DNA of 63,474 nt from DASWIP01 sp036397635 (GCA_036397635.1 DASWIP010000053.1:1-63474); one strand, 5' to 3'. Shown: positions 45,418 through 53,593, counted from the first letter of the stretch. Translations and numbers: made by a program. The notes: generated by a model not told the origin, from the sequence alone.

Positions 45418-46320
45418 GTGGGGATCCCGCTCGCCGTCCTGGCTCGTCTCACGCGAGTCAAGACGCTCCCCCTGATCCTCGCGCCGATCGGCCTCGGCGC
45501 GGCGCTGGCGGCCGAGCGCACCGGGCGGTTCTCGTGGGGCTGGTTCCTGGTGAGCCTCGCCGGCGGCTCGGCGCTGTTCGCCGGCGCGATGGCGATCAAC
45601 GACTACTACGACGAGCGCTCGGGCGCCGACGGTCTCGGCCGGCTGGAGCGATCCTCGGTGATCACCGGATCAGGCTTCATCGCGTCCAAGACGCTGACGC
45701 CGCGCGCGGTGCTCGGCGTCGCAGCCGCGGCGTGGAGCATCGCGCTGCTGCTCGGTCTGGTGGCGGCTGGGCGCGACCCGTGGGTGCTGACGCTGGGGGC
45801 GGCCGGCGCGGTGCTCGCGCATCAATACGTCGCGCCGCCGCTGCGCTACGGCTACCGCGGCTGGGGACCGCTGGGCGTGGGGATCGCCTTCGGCGTCCTG
45901 CCGGTCACCGGGGCGTACGCATCGCAGGCACAAGGCCTCGACGCATCGGCGTGGTCCGCGAGCATCGTGCCGGCGCTGCTCGGCGCGACGGTCTATCACC
46001 ATTCGGATCTGCTGCACTGGCGGGGCGATCGCACCGCCAAGAAGATGACGCCGGCGGCGCGCTACGGCATCGAGACCTCGGTGATCTTCTCGGGGATCGG
46101 CATCATCGCCGCCTACGTTGTGCTGACGGTCCAAGTGGCGCTGCGCCTGTTCCCGGTCTGGGCGCTGCTTGCGCTGTTGACGGCGCCGATGCTCGCGTCG
46201 GCGTGGGCGCGCACGGCGCGCGATCCGATCCCGCAGAGCGTGCTGCAGCTGCTCGGGGCGACGCTTGGCGCGTCGGTGGGAGTTGGCTTGATCATGTCGC
46301 TGGCGCTCGCGTTCGGTTAA
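45418..46320 (+). CDS. UbiA-superfamily prenyltransferase (MenA-like)
   Basis: The product is 300 residues from GTG 45418. About eight or nine helices are visible. The first aspartate-rich motif is AMAINDYYDERSGADG (NDxxD type) and the second region is YHHSDLLHWRGDRTAKKM. Such enzymes attach a polyprenyl chain to a quinone ring precursor or to another aromatic or sugar-phosphate acceptor. Absence of other quinone genes nearby leaves the substrate open; menaquinone biosynthesis (MenA) is the most likely guess. Probably co-transcribed with the flavoprotein. Confidence 0.85.
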   Translation: MGIPLAVLARLTRVKTLPLILAPIGLGAALAAERTGRFSWGWFLVSLAGGSALFAGAMAINDYYDERSGADGLGRLERSSVITGSGFIASKTLTPRAVLGVAAAAWSIALLLGLVAAGRDPWVLTLGAAGAVLAHQYVAPPLRYGYRGWGPLGVGIAFGVLPVTGAYASQAQGLDASAWSASIVPALLGATVYHHSDLLHWRGDRTAKKMTPAARYGIETSVIFSGIGIIAAYVVLTVQVALRLFPVWALLALLTAPMLASAWARTARDPIPQSVLQLLGATLGASVGVGLIMSLALAFG

Positions 46321-46342
46321 GTGCGGCTCGGAGCGCTAAGGA

Positions 46343-46954
46343 TCAGCAGCGCACGGCAGTGCTGCTATCGATCGCGAGCGAGAAGGGCAGGTCCACCACC
46401 ATCTGCCGGGCGACGCCCATCACGCGGTAGTGGACGATCTCTTGGCTCCACATCGGGCGCGCATCGACCGGCGGCGGCGTCTCGCACGAGCCGAACGTGA
46501 CGCGCACCGTCAGCGTCGCCGTTTCGCCGGCGGCGAGCTCGAAGCTGTCGAACGTCGTCGCGACCGTGCTTGGTTGTGTCGTGGCGAGCACCTCGACCTC
46601 ACCGAACGCGCCGTGGGCCGGCGCCTGCATCCCCGTGATCGTCACGCCCCAGCGTCCGTCGTTGCGCACGGCGAAGCTGTACTCGAACGTCCCGCCGGGA
46701 GCGAAGGCGGCGTCGAAGCGGTCGCCCGTGGCCGTCACGGTCGCTCCGGCTACCGCGCCGGGCGCGCCTCCCCTGAGTGGCCGGTACCCGAGCAGCCCGA
46801 ACGCAACAGTGACGATGGCGGCGGCGACCAGGATGATGACGCCGCGCTTGAGGACCGGCCTGAGCCGGCTCGCGGCGGATTCGTAGAGATCGGAGGTGAT
46901 GCCGTCCCTCGAGAATCCATCGATCGGATCAGGTCGATCCACAGGCGCCTGCAT
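46343..46954 (-). CDS. Membrane-anchored protein with extracytoplasmic beta-sandwich domain (unknown function)
   Basis: The product is 203 residues from ATG 46954, selected because a TATGCT box lies 6 nt upstream; an in-frame TTG at 46990 lacks such support. A cytoplasmic stretch of ~37 residues is followed by one helix (GVIILVAAAIVTVAFGLLGY). The exported domain has RFDAAFAPGGTFEYSFAVRN and ELAAGETATLTVRVTFGSCE, an immunoglobulin-like arrangement. Two Cys (SCE and the terminal VRC) may form a disulfide. No known family was recognised. Confidence 0.75.
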   Translation of the reverse strand: MQAPVDRPDPIDGFSRDGITSDLYESAASRLRPVLKRGVIILVAAAIVTVAFGLLGYRPLRGGAPGAVAGATVTATGDRFDAAFAPGGTFEYSFAVRNDGRWGVTITGMQAPAHGAFGEVEVLATTQPSTVATTFDSFELAAGETATLTVRVTFGSCETPPPVDARPMWSQEIVHYRVMGVARQMVVDLPFSLAIDSSTAVRC

Positions 46955-46960
46955 CCAGGC

Positions 46961-46966
46961 AGCATA
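46961..46966 (-). promoter_or_regulatory. -10 element of leaderless promoter
   Basis: TATGCT (minus strand) lies 6 nt before ATG 46954. Confidence 0.45.
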
Positions 46967-47027
46967 AGGACTTTGGTCCCAATGGGACAAGAGGCCGAAA
47001 TGCGGGGAAAGGAACCTTTGGGCCCGG

Positions 47028-48728
47028 TTACAGCCGGGAGGACAGCAGGTACGCCGCCGGCACGAGCGAGGCGAGCGCGACCAGCGTGGCCGCCGGATGC
47101 TTGCGGATCCGCAGCCGGAAGCGATTGGCGCCGCTCTCCCACACCTCCGAGGTGCGCTCGCACCACGCCTGGATCACGTCCGCGCTATGCCGGGCGGTCC
47201 CGGACGCGCGCGCCTCCTTGACCGCCGCTCGCACGGCCTCGGTTGTCGTGGTCAGCGCGCCGCTGGCGGCGAACTGGAACGACATCCGTTCGAAGGAGCC
47301 CTCGATGTGCAGCGTCGCCGCGCCCCGCCACACGCGCTTGATGCGCTCGATCTCCTCGAGCGGGATCCAGCCGAGCACGCGGCGGCGCGCGCCGCGCCCG
47401 ATGACCGCGATCCGGTAGGTGGTGATCACCAGCGTGGCCGCGCGCAGGCGCGACCGGCCCTCGTGGATCTGGACGGCCTCTTCACCCTCGACCGCACCGA
47501 TCGCGTCGAGCAGCTTCAGCGCCTTGCGCTCCTTGCGCCCGGGCTTGCGCGGCACGTCTGGCAGCTCGATCGAGGCCGGATCTGGGAGGGGCTCCTCGTC
47601 TGCAGCGACGTCGCCCTTCGACTTGCGCGCGAGCTTGGCCCGCTTCTTGGCGAGCTTCTCGGCTTCCTTGCGCGCGCGCTCGGCGTCCTCGCGCGCCTTG
47701 ACCGCGGCCTTGTGCTCTTCCTTGCGCTGACGTCGCCGCTGGCGGCGCGACCGAACGATCGCGCCGTTCTCGCTCATCTCGCGCAGGACCGATGCCGTTT
47801 CGACCGGGTCGGGGTGTGGCTGGTCCGGCGGACCCGCCTGACGCCGTTTGATGATCAGCGTGCGCCCGTCGGCCAGCACCGGAGGCTTGACCGGCGGTGC
47901 CGACGCCTGCTCGGGCCGCCGCGGCGGGACCGGGATCCGTCGGCTCTGCGCCGGGGGCGGGGTCACGCGTCGGGGCGGGACCGGCCTGGGCTGTGCGGGC
48001 CCGGGCTGTGCGGGCCGGGGCGTCGCGCGCCGCAGCTCGTCGGCCTGATCGGGGGGTGTGGTGTTCGCGCTCTCGGTCCGCATGGCGGGATCGCGTCGTG
48101 AACTTTCGGCGGGCGCGCGATTCTCGGTGGGCGCTCGCTTTTCGGCAGACTGGCGCTTTCCGGCCCAGGGCATCATGGGACGGCGCTCCTGCTGGGCGCT
48201 CGGGGCGCTGGGGGCGCTGGGAGCCGCGGCGGGCGGCCCTGCAGCGCGTCCCGTCGGCGGAGTGCCCGCCGCGCGGCCGTTCACTGCCGGCGGCATCGAC
48301 GAACGGCGGATCGCGCCGGGTGGCACGGCGCTTCGGCGCTGTGAAGGCTGAGGGGTCCCGCCGCTGCGGGGCGGACCACCGGTGGCGGCGGGTGGAAGCG
48401 CGGGAGGTGCGGGAAGCGCGGGAGGCGCGGTGCGAAGGTCGAGCTGCTCGATCGGAAGGGCCATCGCGGAGGATCCTTGGACGAGCCCCCTCTGGAACTG
48501 GATCACCGTGGCGTCGGATCCGATCGCGCGCGCCTGCTCGGGCTGCAGCGTCAGCCGCGCCGCCCGCTCGGGGACCGCCACGGCGCGAGCGTCTTGCCCC
48601 TGACCCATCTCCCACAGCATGCGCTGTTGGTTGGTCGCCATCTTGGTGGGGACCCCGCATCGGGGACAGAACGGACTCGACGGGATGTTCGCGTCGCACG
48701 AGCCACAGGTAAGACGCTGAAGTGCCAA
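47028..48728 (-). CDS. Zinc-ribbon / low-complexity / PH-like tail-anchored protein (unknown function)
   Basis: The product is 566 residues from TTG 48728, with GGAGGAGA immediately upstream. The N-terminal zinc ribbon is CGSCDANIPSSPFCPRCG (CxxC...CxxC). Residues ~90-300 are Pro/Ala/Arg-rich and disordered. A charged, probably coiled segment (KEEHKAAVKAREDAERARKE) lies at ~340-370. Residues ~405-500 form a PH-like domain with RLRAATLVITTYRIAVIGRG and LGWIPLEEIERIKRVW. A final helix (AATLVALASLVPAAYLLSSRL) gives a tail anchor. The combination suggests a membrane-associated scaffold, but no named family fits. Confidence 0.8.
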   Translation of the reverse strand: MALQRLTCGSCDANIPSSPFCPRCGVPTKMATNQQRMLWEMGQGQDARAVAVPERAARLTLQPEQARAIGSDATVIQFQRGLVQGSSAMALPIEQLDLRTAPPALPAPPALPPAATGGPPRSGGTPQPSQRRSAVPPGAIRRSSMPPAVNGRAAGTPPTGRAAGPPAAAPSAPSAPSAQQERRPMMPWAGKRQSAEKRAPTENRAPAESSRRDPAMRTESANTTPPDQADELRRATPRPAQPGPAQPRPVPPRRVTPPPAQSRRIPVPPRRPEQASAPPVKPPVLADGRTLIIKRRQAGPPDQPHPDPVETASVLREMSENGAIVRSRRQRRRQRKEEHKAAVKAREDAERARKEAEKLAKKRAKLARKSKGDVAADEEPLPDPASIELPDVPRKPGRKERKALKLLDAIGAVEGEEAVQIHEGRSRLRAATLVITTYRIAVIGRGARRRVLGWIPLEEIERIKRVWRGAATLHIEGSFERMSFQFAASGALTTTTEAVRAAVKEARASGTARHSADVIQAWCERTSEVWESGANRFRLRIRKHPAATLVALASLVPAAYLLSSRL

Positions 48729-48859
48729 CTCTCTCCTCCGCCGGACCTTCGGGTGGGCACTTGGGGTCTGCTCCCGTAGGACCTTCCGCCTAGGAGATTC
48801 ATCGGCGTAGGTAGCGGGCTCCTTGAACGCGCAGAGTGGTCACAAAGGGCGTGAACCAG

Positions 48860-49336
48860 TCATCTGGAGACCGACGGCAACTGAGGGAACACGACTGCGG
48901 AGGTCTCGTCCCGCTCGATCGCGTCGGCCGCGGCGCGCGCCGCAGCGGCGAGATCCGCCACCGGCACGCCCCGGAAGACCGGCCCGTACGCCTCGATCCG
49001 CGTGGCGCCGCGCCGGAGCAGCGTCGCCGACCCGCGCGGGTTGTCGCGCTGCAGGTGCGTGAAGCCGACCGCCACCTGGGTGATCCCTTGCCAGAAGTCT
49101 CGTTCCGCCTCGGGCGACGCGTGCCAGGCGGTCTCCCACGTCTCATGTGCCTGGAAGAAGCGCTGCTGGTTGAAATGCTCGATCCCGATCGCGAGCAGCT
49201 CGTCGGGATCCGACGGGAGCTGCTCCTCGACGTAGCCGCCCTCCGCGTCGCGCGGCAGAGGCCGTCCCAGCTCGTCGCGCGGCCGGGCGTTGCGCGGGCG
49301 ACCCGCCGGATCGCGGTCGCGGCTGCTCTGCGACAT
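48860..49336 (-). CDS. DUF309-domain protein
   Basis: The product is 158 residues from ATG 49336; ATG 49345 is also in frame, but a TAGGAT box at 49344-49349 sits 7 nt before 49336. The DUF309 signature is clear: GIEHFNQQRFFQAHETWETAWH, followed by FWQGITQVAVGFTHLQRDN. The fold is all-helical. The function is unknown; members are found throughout Actinomycetota and Firmicutes. It is divergent from the SRPBCC gene, and the two -10 boxes overlap. Confidence 0.9.
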   Translation of the reverse strand: MSQSSRDRDPAGRPRNARPRDELGRPLPRDAEGGYVEEQLPSDPDELLAIGIEHFNQQRFFQAHETWETAWHASPEAERDFWQGITQVAVGFTHLQRDNPRGSATLLRRGATRIEAYGPVFRGVPVADLAAAARAAADAIERDETSAVVFPQLPSVSR

Positions 49337-49347
49337 GCCGGTCATCC

Positions 49348-49353
49348 TATACT
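49348..49353 (+). promoter_or_regulatory. -10 element of leaderless promoter
   Basis: TATACT lies 6 nt before GTG 49360 and overlaps by 2 bp the minus-strand TAGGAT box (49344-49349) of the DUF309 gene. Confidence 0.55.
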
Positions 49354-49359
49354 CGGCAC

Positions 49360-49812
49360 GTGGCCGACCCTGCCGCGCGCTCGCAAACCCACGACGAGGT
49401 GTTCATCCGCGCGCCGCAACAGGTGATCGCGCGGCGCTTGCTGGACCTGTCGACGGATGCCTCGTGGTGGCCGGGTGCGCGTACGCGCGGCGTGTACGGC
49501 TATGTGGTCGTCGACGCGCCGGCCGGGCGCCCGCTGTCGCGCGCGCGCTTCGGCGCGATCATCTCGCCGGTGCGCGAGTGGGACGGTTTCACTTGGACGA
49601 TCAACGACGGCGAGATCGTCGGCCGAGCCGAATGGTGGCTCGAAGCCTTCAAGGACGGCACGATCGTGCACTACTACCTCGACGTCGAGCGAGGGCCGGC
49701 CGGCAAGGCGCACCGGCTCTCGGCGTCCGCGCGGCGGCACCGCTGGGCGATCAGGCGGGGCCTGAACGCGCTCAAGGACGATCTGGAAGCCGCGGTCGGC
49801 GTGACGAGATGA
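49360..49812 (+). CDS. SRPBCC-fold (polyketide cyclase/START-like) protein
   Basis: The product is 150 residues from GTG 49360. The helix-grip pattern is seen: HDEVFIRAPQQVIARRLLDL, WWPGARTRGVYGYVVV, EWDGFTWTINDGEIVGRAEW, and a long C-terminal helix (RWAIRRGLNALKDDLEAAVG). Such proteins bind small hydrophobic ligands. It belongs to a run with a second SRPBCC gene and an ArsA-like ATPase, an arrangement also known in mycobacteria and Streptomyces. Convergent with the HAD gene. Confidence 0.85.
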   Translation: MADPAARSQTHDEVFIRAPQQVIARRLLDLSTDASWWPGARTRGVYGYVVVDAPAGRPLSRARFGAIISPVREWDGFTWTINDGEIVGRAEWWLEAFKDGTIVHYYLDVERGPAGKAHRLSASARRHRWAIRRGLNALKDDLEAAVGVTR

Positions 49813-49833
49813 TCGCGGTTGCGCGCGCGCCGG

Positions 49834-50574
49834 TCAGCGCCAGGGCGACAGGATCGCCGGCAGTTCGGTCAGATCGGTGATGACCGCCTCCGGCTGCAGA
49901 TCCTCGTCCGGCTCTTCCTTGCGGTACTGCTGCGTGAGCACCGCGCGCATCCCGACCGCGTGCGCGCCGGCGATGTCGTCGACCAGCCGGTCGCCGACGA
50001 AGACGGCCTGCTCGGGGCCCGCGCCCAGTTGCTCGAGCACGTGGTGGAAGATCTGCGGACGTGGCTTGCGCACTCCGATCTCGGACGAGAAGACGGCCCC
50101 GTCGAGCAGCGGCGAGATCCCGAAGGCCTCCAGGTCGCGATGCATCAGATGGGGGAGCAGCGAAACGTTGGAGACCAAACCGAGCTTGAGGCCGTCGGCT
50201 CGAAGCTGCTCGAGCGTTTCCAGCGTCGAGTCCTCGATCCGCACCGACTTCGCGAAGGCATCGTGGTCCAGCGTCGCGACTTCCATCAGCAACTCGTCCG
50301 GCAGCCGGTAACCCAGCGCCTCGAACGCCTCGGCGAACATCGCGATCTGATCGAGCTCTTCGAGCCGGCGTTCGTGGTAGGAGCGCTCGACCATCCGATC
50401 GACCTCGTCGGCGATGCGCTCGACCAGTTCGTCGACCTCGGGTGGGGCGCGGTCCTCGACCCAGTTCGCCAGGCGATCGCGGATCACCGCGTACGCGCCG
50501 CGCAGGGCTTCCTCGGTGCGTCCGAAATCCATGAGGGTATGGCCGAAGTCGAAGAGGACGGCAGTGACGGTCAT
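49834..50574 (-). CDS. HAD-superfamily hydrolase
   Basis: The product is 246 residues from ATG 50574. Motif I is AVLFDFGHTLMDFG, in which the first Asp is the nucleophile while the usual second Asp is replaced by His (FDFGHT). Motif II is GLVSNVS. Motif III/IV has RKPRPQIFHHVLEQL and VFVGDRLVDDIAGAHAVGM. A helical cap lies between residues ~20 and 100. These features fit a phosphatase of the HAD IA class, and the substituted second acid resembles HAD members with altered or non-phosphatase chemistry. Substrate unknown. Confidence 0.88.
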   Translation of the reverse strand: MTVTAVLFDFGHTLMDFGRTEEALRGAYAVIRDRLANWVEDRAPPEVDELVERIADEVDRMVERSYHERRLEELDQIAMFAEAFEALGYRLPDELLMEVATLDHDAFAKSVRIEDSTLETLEQLRADGLKLGLVSNVSLLPHLMHRDLEAFGISPLLDGAVFSSEIGVRKPRPQIFHHVLEQLGAGPEQAVFVGDRLVDDIAGAHAVGMRAVLTQQYRKEEPDEDLQPEAVITDLTELPAILSPWR

Positions 50575-50582
50575 GTGGGCAC

Positions 50583-50588
50583 AGGATA
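50583..50588 (-). promoter_or_regulatory. -10 element of leaderless promoter
   Basis: TATCCT (minus strand) lies 8 nt before ATG 50574. Confidence 0.5.
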
Positions 50589-50658
50589 CCCGGCGCCCCG
50601 GACGGGCTGTCAAAGTTCCCGGCATGCCACAATGGGCGCCACGAAACGGGGGTGTGAG

Positions 50659-51096
50659 ATGGCCGAGCAGACCGAGGGCACGATCACGATCGACGCTTCG
50701 CCCGCCGCGGTGATGGGCGCGATCGCCGACTTCGAGGCGTATCCAGAGTGGGCCCAAGGGGTGAAGAAGACCGAGATCCTGGAGACCGACGGTGAGGGCC
50801 GGGGCAAGCGCGTCCGGTTCGAGGTCTCCGCGGTCGGTCTGTCGGGATGGTACGTGCTGTCCTACGACTACGAGCCCGGCGATCAGGGGGTGTCCTGGAC
50901 CTTCGAGGATGGCAGCCCTATCAAGAACCTCGAGGGGAGCTACGGGCTGACCCCCGACGGCGACGCGACCGATGTCGTCTACCGCGCTGTCGTGGATCCG
51001 GGCGTGCCGATGATCGGGTTCATGAAGCGCAAGGTCGAGAAGATGGTCATCGACACCGCCCTCAAGGGGCTCAAGAAGCGCGTCGAATCGCTCTGA
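50659..51096 (+). CDS. SRPBCC-fold protein, TB16.3-like
   Basis: The product is 145 residues from ATG 50659. It begins EGTITIDASPAAVMGAIADF and continues with EAYPEWAQGVKKTEIL, GWYVLSYDYEPGDQGVSWTF and a C-terminal helix (MVIDTALKGLKKRVESL). This closely matches the mycobacterial Rv2185c/TB16.3 type of START-like protein. It lies 80 nt upstream of the ArsA-like ATPase gene, as the homologues do in other Actinomycetota. Ligand unknown. Confidence 0.9.
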   Translation: MAEQTEGTITIDASPAAVMGAIADFEAYPEWAQGVKKTEILETDGEGRGKRVRFEVSAVGLSGWYVLSYDYEPGDQGVSWTFEDGSPIKNLEGSYGLTPDGDATDVVYRAVVDPGVPMIGFMKRKVEKMVIDTALKGLKKRVESL

Positions 51097-51129
51097 GTCG
51101 CTCGCCGGATCGCTCTGAGTCGCTCGCCG
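51087..51129 (+). repeat. 22-bp tandem duplication spanning the stop codon
   Basis: ATCGCTCTGAGTCGCTCGCC is present twice in direct tandem (period 22 bp). The first copy includes the TGA stop of the SRPBCC gene; the second lies in the intergenic space. Confidence 0.85.
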
Positions 51130-51137
51130 CCGGCGCG

Positions 51138-51167
51138 TTGGTGGGCCCCTGTGCCCGCCGGTAGAGT
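51138..51167 (+). promoter_or_regulatory. Leaderless promoter of ArsA-like gene, -35 and -10
   Basis: TTGGTG (51138-51143) and TAGAGT (51162-51167) are separated by 18 bp; the -10 ends 9 nt before ATG 51177. Confidence 0.55.
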
Positions 51168-51176
51168 ACGGCCCTC

Positions 51177-52373
51177 ATGCGCATCCTGCTGTTCACCGGC
51201 AAGGGCGGCGTCGGCAAGACCACCGTTGCCGCCGCCACCGCCGTGCGCGCCGCGCGGTCCGGCGTCCGCACGCTGGTGATGTCGACCGATCCCGCGCACT
51301 CGCTGGCCGACGCCTTCGACGAGGAGCTGGGCGGCGAGCCGCGCGAGATCGAGCCGAACCTGTGGGGCCAGCAGGTCGACGCGCAGGCTCGCCTGGAGGA
51401 AGGCTGGCGGGAGATCCAGGAGTACGTGCTGTCGCTGCTCGACTGGGGCGGTGTGGACGCGGTGGCGGCCGAGGAGCTTTCGGTCATCCCCGGCCTTGAC
51501 GAGATCTTCAGCCTCACCGACGTCAAGCGCGCGGCCGAGGCCGATGCCTACGACCTGGTGGTCGTCGACTGCGCGCCGACGGCCGAGACCCTGCGGCTGC
51601 TCAGCTTGCCCGAGGCGATGAACTGGTACATCGAGCGCATCTTCCCGGTCGAGCGGCGGGTCATGAAGGTCGTGCGCCCGGTGCTGAGCCGGGTGACCTC
51701 GATGCCCATCGCCGACGACCGGATCTTCGCGGCGATCCAGCGCCTGCACAACACCCTGGACAGCGTGCACCAGCTGCTCGTGGACAAGTCGGTGTCCAGC
51801 GTGCGGCTGGTCGTCAACGCCGAGCGCATGGTGATCGCCGAGGCGAGGCGCACCTACACGTACCTGAACCTATTCGGGTACCGGGTGGACTCGATCGTGT
51901 GCAACCGGCTGATCCCCGAACAGGTCACGGACCCGTACTTCGGCAAGTGGAAGCAGATCCAGGCCGAGCACCTGCGCACCATCGAGGAGTCGTTCTCGCC
52001 GATCCCGATCATGACCGTGCCGCTGTACGAGCAGGAGATGGTTGGGCTCGAGCTGCTCGACGTGCTGGGCAAGGCCCTCTACGGGCGCAAGAGCCCCGCG
52101 AAGGTGCTGCACGTCGAGGAGCCGATGCGGATCGAGAAGCGCGCCGCCGGGGGATACGTCCTGTCGCTGCGGCTGCCCTTCGCCGGCAAGAGCGAGCTGG
52201 ACCTGTTGCGCAAGGGAGACGACCTGTACGTCAGGGTCGGCCCCTACAAGCGCACCTTCGTGCTGCCGAGCGCGCTCACGCGCTTGGAGATCGACGGGGC
52301 GGCGTTCGAGGGCGATCGTTTGGAGATCTCGTTCGTCCGCACCGACGCGGTGACCGCGAAAGGGGGAGCGTAG
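51177..52373 (+). CDS. ArsA/Get3-family ATPase
   Basis: The product is 398 residues. P-loop: LLFTGKGGVGKTTVAAATA (deviant Walker A with signature Lys), switch I region MSTDPAHSLADAF, Walker B-like DLVVVDCAPTAETLRLL. The C-terminal ~80 residues carry an ArsA HSP20-like domain (RLPFAGKSELDLLRKGDDLYV). There is one ATPase domain, as in actinobacterial Rv2184c-like proteins rather than the two-domain arsenite pump ATPase; no arsB is nearby, so arsenic export is not indicated. It is followed immediately by a small CxxC gene and a ROK kinase. Confidence 0.92.
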   Translation: MRILLFTGKGGVGKTTVAAATAVRAARSGVRTLVMSTDPAHSLADAFDEELGGEPREIEPNLWGQQVDAQARLEEGWREIQEYVLSLLDWGGVDAVAAEELSVIPGLDEIFSLTDVKRAAEADAYDLVVVDCAPTAETLRLLSLPEAMNWYIERIFPVERRVMKVVRPVLSRVTSMPIADDRIFAAIQRLHNTLDSVHQLLVDKSVSSVRLVVNAERMVIAEARRTYTYLNLFGYRVDSIVCNRLIPEQVTDPYFGKWKQIQAEHLRTIEESFSPIPIMTVPLYEQEMVGLELLDVLGKALYGRKSPAKVLHVEEPMRIEKRAAGGYVLSLRLPFAGKSELDLLRKGDDLYVRVGPYKRTFVLPSALTRLEIDGAAFEGDRLEISFVRTDAVTAKGGA

Positions 52374-52640
52374 ATGGCGCCCAAGGCCAAAGGACCCAAG
52401 GGTGCCGGCGGCGGCGAGCAGGCGCCGCCGGTGAGCCCGTTCACGCCGGGCTTCGCACCCGAATGCCTCGCGTGTCCGTTCGGGCTGATGTTCTTCGGGC
52501 TGCGCAACACCAAGCCCGAGGTGATGGATCATCTGATGCGCGCCGGGATGGAGCTGTTCCAGGCGGCGAAGGTGTTCATGGACGCCTACGCCGACCGGTG
52601 GGATCAGGCGCAGACGCTGCAGCGCATCCCGATCTCGTAG
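52374..52640 (+). CDS. Small conserved CxxC protein downstream of ArsA-like ATPase
   Basis: The product is 88 residues; the ATG directly follows the ATPase stop. It has a low-complexity Lys/Gly/Pro start, then FAPECLACPFGLMFFGLRNT (Cys-x-x-Cys) and an amphipathic helix (HLMRAGMELFQAAKVFMDAY). Similar small proteins accompany this ATPase in other Actinomycetota. Function unknown; a partner role is inferred from gene order. Confidence 0.8.
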   Translation: MAPKAKGPKGAGGGEQAPPVSPFTPGFAPECLACPFGLMFFGLRNTKPEVMDHLMRAGMELFQAAKVFMDAYADRWDQAQTLQRIPIS

Positions 52641-52645
52641 CCGAC

Positions 52646-53593
52646 GTGGCCGTCACGATCGGCATCGACGTCGGCGGGACCAAGATCGCCGGCGGTGTGG
52701 TCGACCAGGCGGGCACGATCATCGCGAGCACCCGGATCCCCACCGACTCCGCTGATCCCGGGGGGATCGTCACCGGGATCGTCAAGGTTGGGCGCGAGCT
52801 GCTCGCGGCCGCGCCTGCCGTCTCGGCCGTCGGCGTAGGCGCCGCCGGCCTGATCGACGCCTCGCGCGGGGTGGTGCTGAGCGCGCCGAACCTCGCGTGG
52901 CGCAACGTCGCGCTGGGCTCGATGCTGGAGGACCGATTGGGGCTCCCGGTCGCGGTGGACAACGACGCGAACGTGGCGGCCTTCGCCGAGGCGCTGTACG
53001 GCGCCGGGCGTGACGCCGGTGATCAGGTGACGGTCACGCTGGGCACCGGCGTCGGCGGCGGCATCATCATCGAGGGGCGCATCTACCGAGGCGCGCGCGG
53101 CGTCGGAGCCGAGATCGGGCACATGGTGATCGGGGGGACGTCCGGCCCGCCGTGCGGGTGCGGGAACCGAGGCTGCCTCGAAGCCCTGGCGAGCGGGACC
53201 GCGATGGGGCGGATGGCGCGCGAGCGTGCCGGCGAGCCGGCGGCGCGCGCGGTGCTCGAGGCCGCGAACGGGTCGCCGGACGCGATCACTGGTGAGATCG
53301 TCGGCGCGGTCGCCCTGTCCGGCGACCCGTTCGCGTGCGAGGTGCTTGCGGAGGCCGGGCGGTGGCTGGGGTTGGGGCTCGGAAGTCTGGTGAATCTGCT
53401 GGACCCCGCGGTGATCATCGTCGGCGGGGGAGCGGCCGCGCCGGGCGAGCTGATCCTGGGGCCCGCGCGCGCGGCTATGGCGTCGACGATCATCGGCGTG
53501 GAGGCGCGCGAGCCGCCGCCGGTGGTGCCGGCGGCGTTGGGTGCCGACGCGGGCGTCGTGGGCGCGGCGGCGCTGGCGCTGGCGCGAAGCTGA
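52646..53593 (+). CDS. glkA: ROK-family glucokinase
   Basis: The product is 315 residues from GTG 52646. ATP-binding start: TIGIDVGGTKIAGGVVDQAG. Catalytic region: AVDNDANVAAFAEALYGAG, where DND carries the base. The ROK zinc-binding signature is GPPCGCGNRGCLEALASG, preceded by the EIGHM sugar-contacting residues. It phosphorylates glucose with ATP. A ROK glucokinase next to the ArsA-like ATPase and SRPBCC genes matches the Streptomyces glkA neighbourhood, which supports glucose as the substrate. Confidence 0.92.
   Translation: MAVTIGIDVGGTKIAGGVVDQAGTIIASTRIPTDSADPGGIVTGIVKVGRELLAAAPAVSAVGVGAAGLIDASRGVVLSAPNLAWRNVALGSMLEDRLGLPVAVDNDANVAAFAEALYGAGRDAGDQVTVTLGTGVGGGIIIEGRIYRGARGVGAEIGHMVIGGTSGPPCGCGNRGCLEALASGTAMGRMARERAGEPAARAVLEAANGSPDAITGEIVGAVALSGDPFACEVLAEAGRWLGLGLGSLVNLLDPAVIIVGGGAAAPGELILGPARAAMASTIIGVEAREPPPVVPAALGADAGVVGAAALALARS

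Noticed and set aside
46361..46385. AGCAGCGC...GTGCTGCT hairpin as a terminator
   Set aside because: It lies within the 3' coding end of the minus-strand gene and has a mismatch; no T tract.
51177..52373. Arsenical resistance (ars) operon
   Set aside because: The ATPase has one domain and lies with SRPBCC and glucokinase genes; no arsB, arsC or arsR is nearby.
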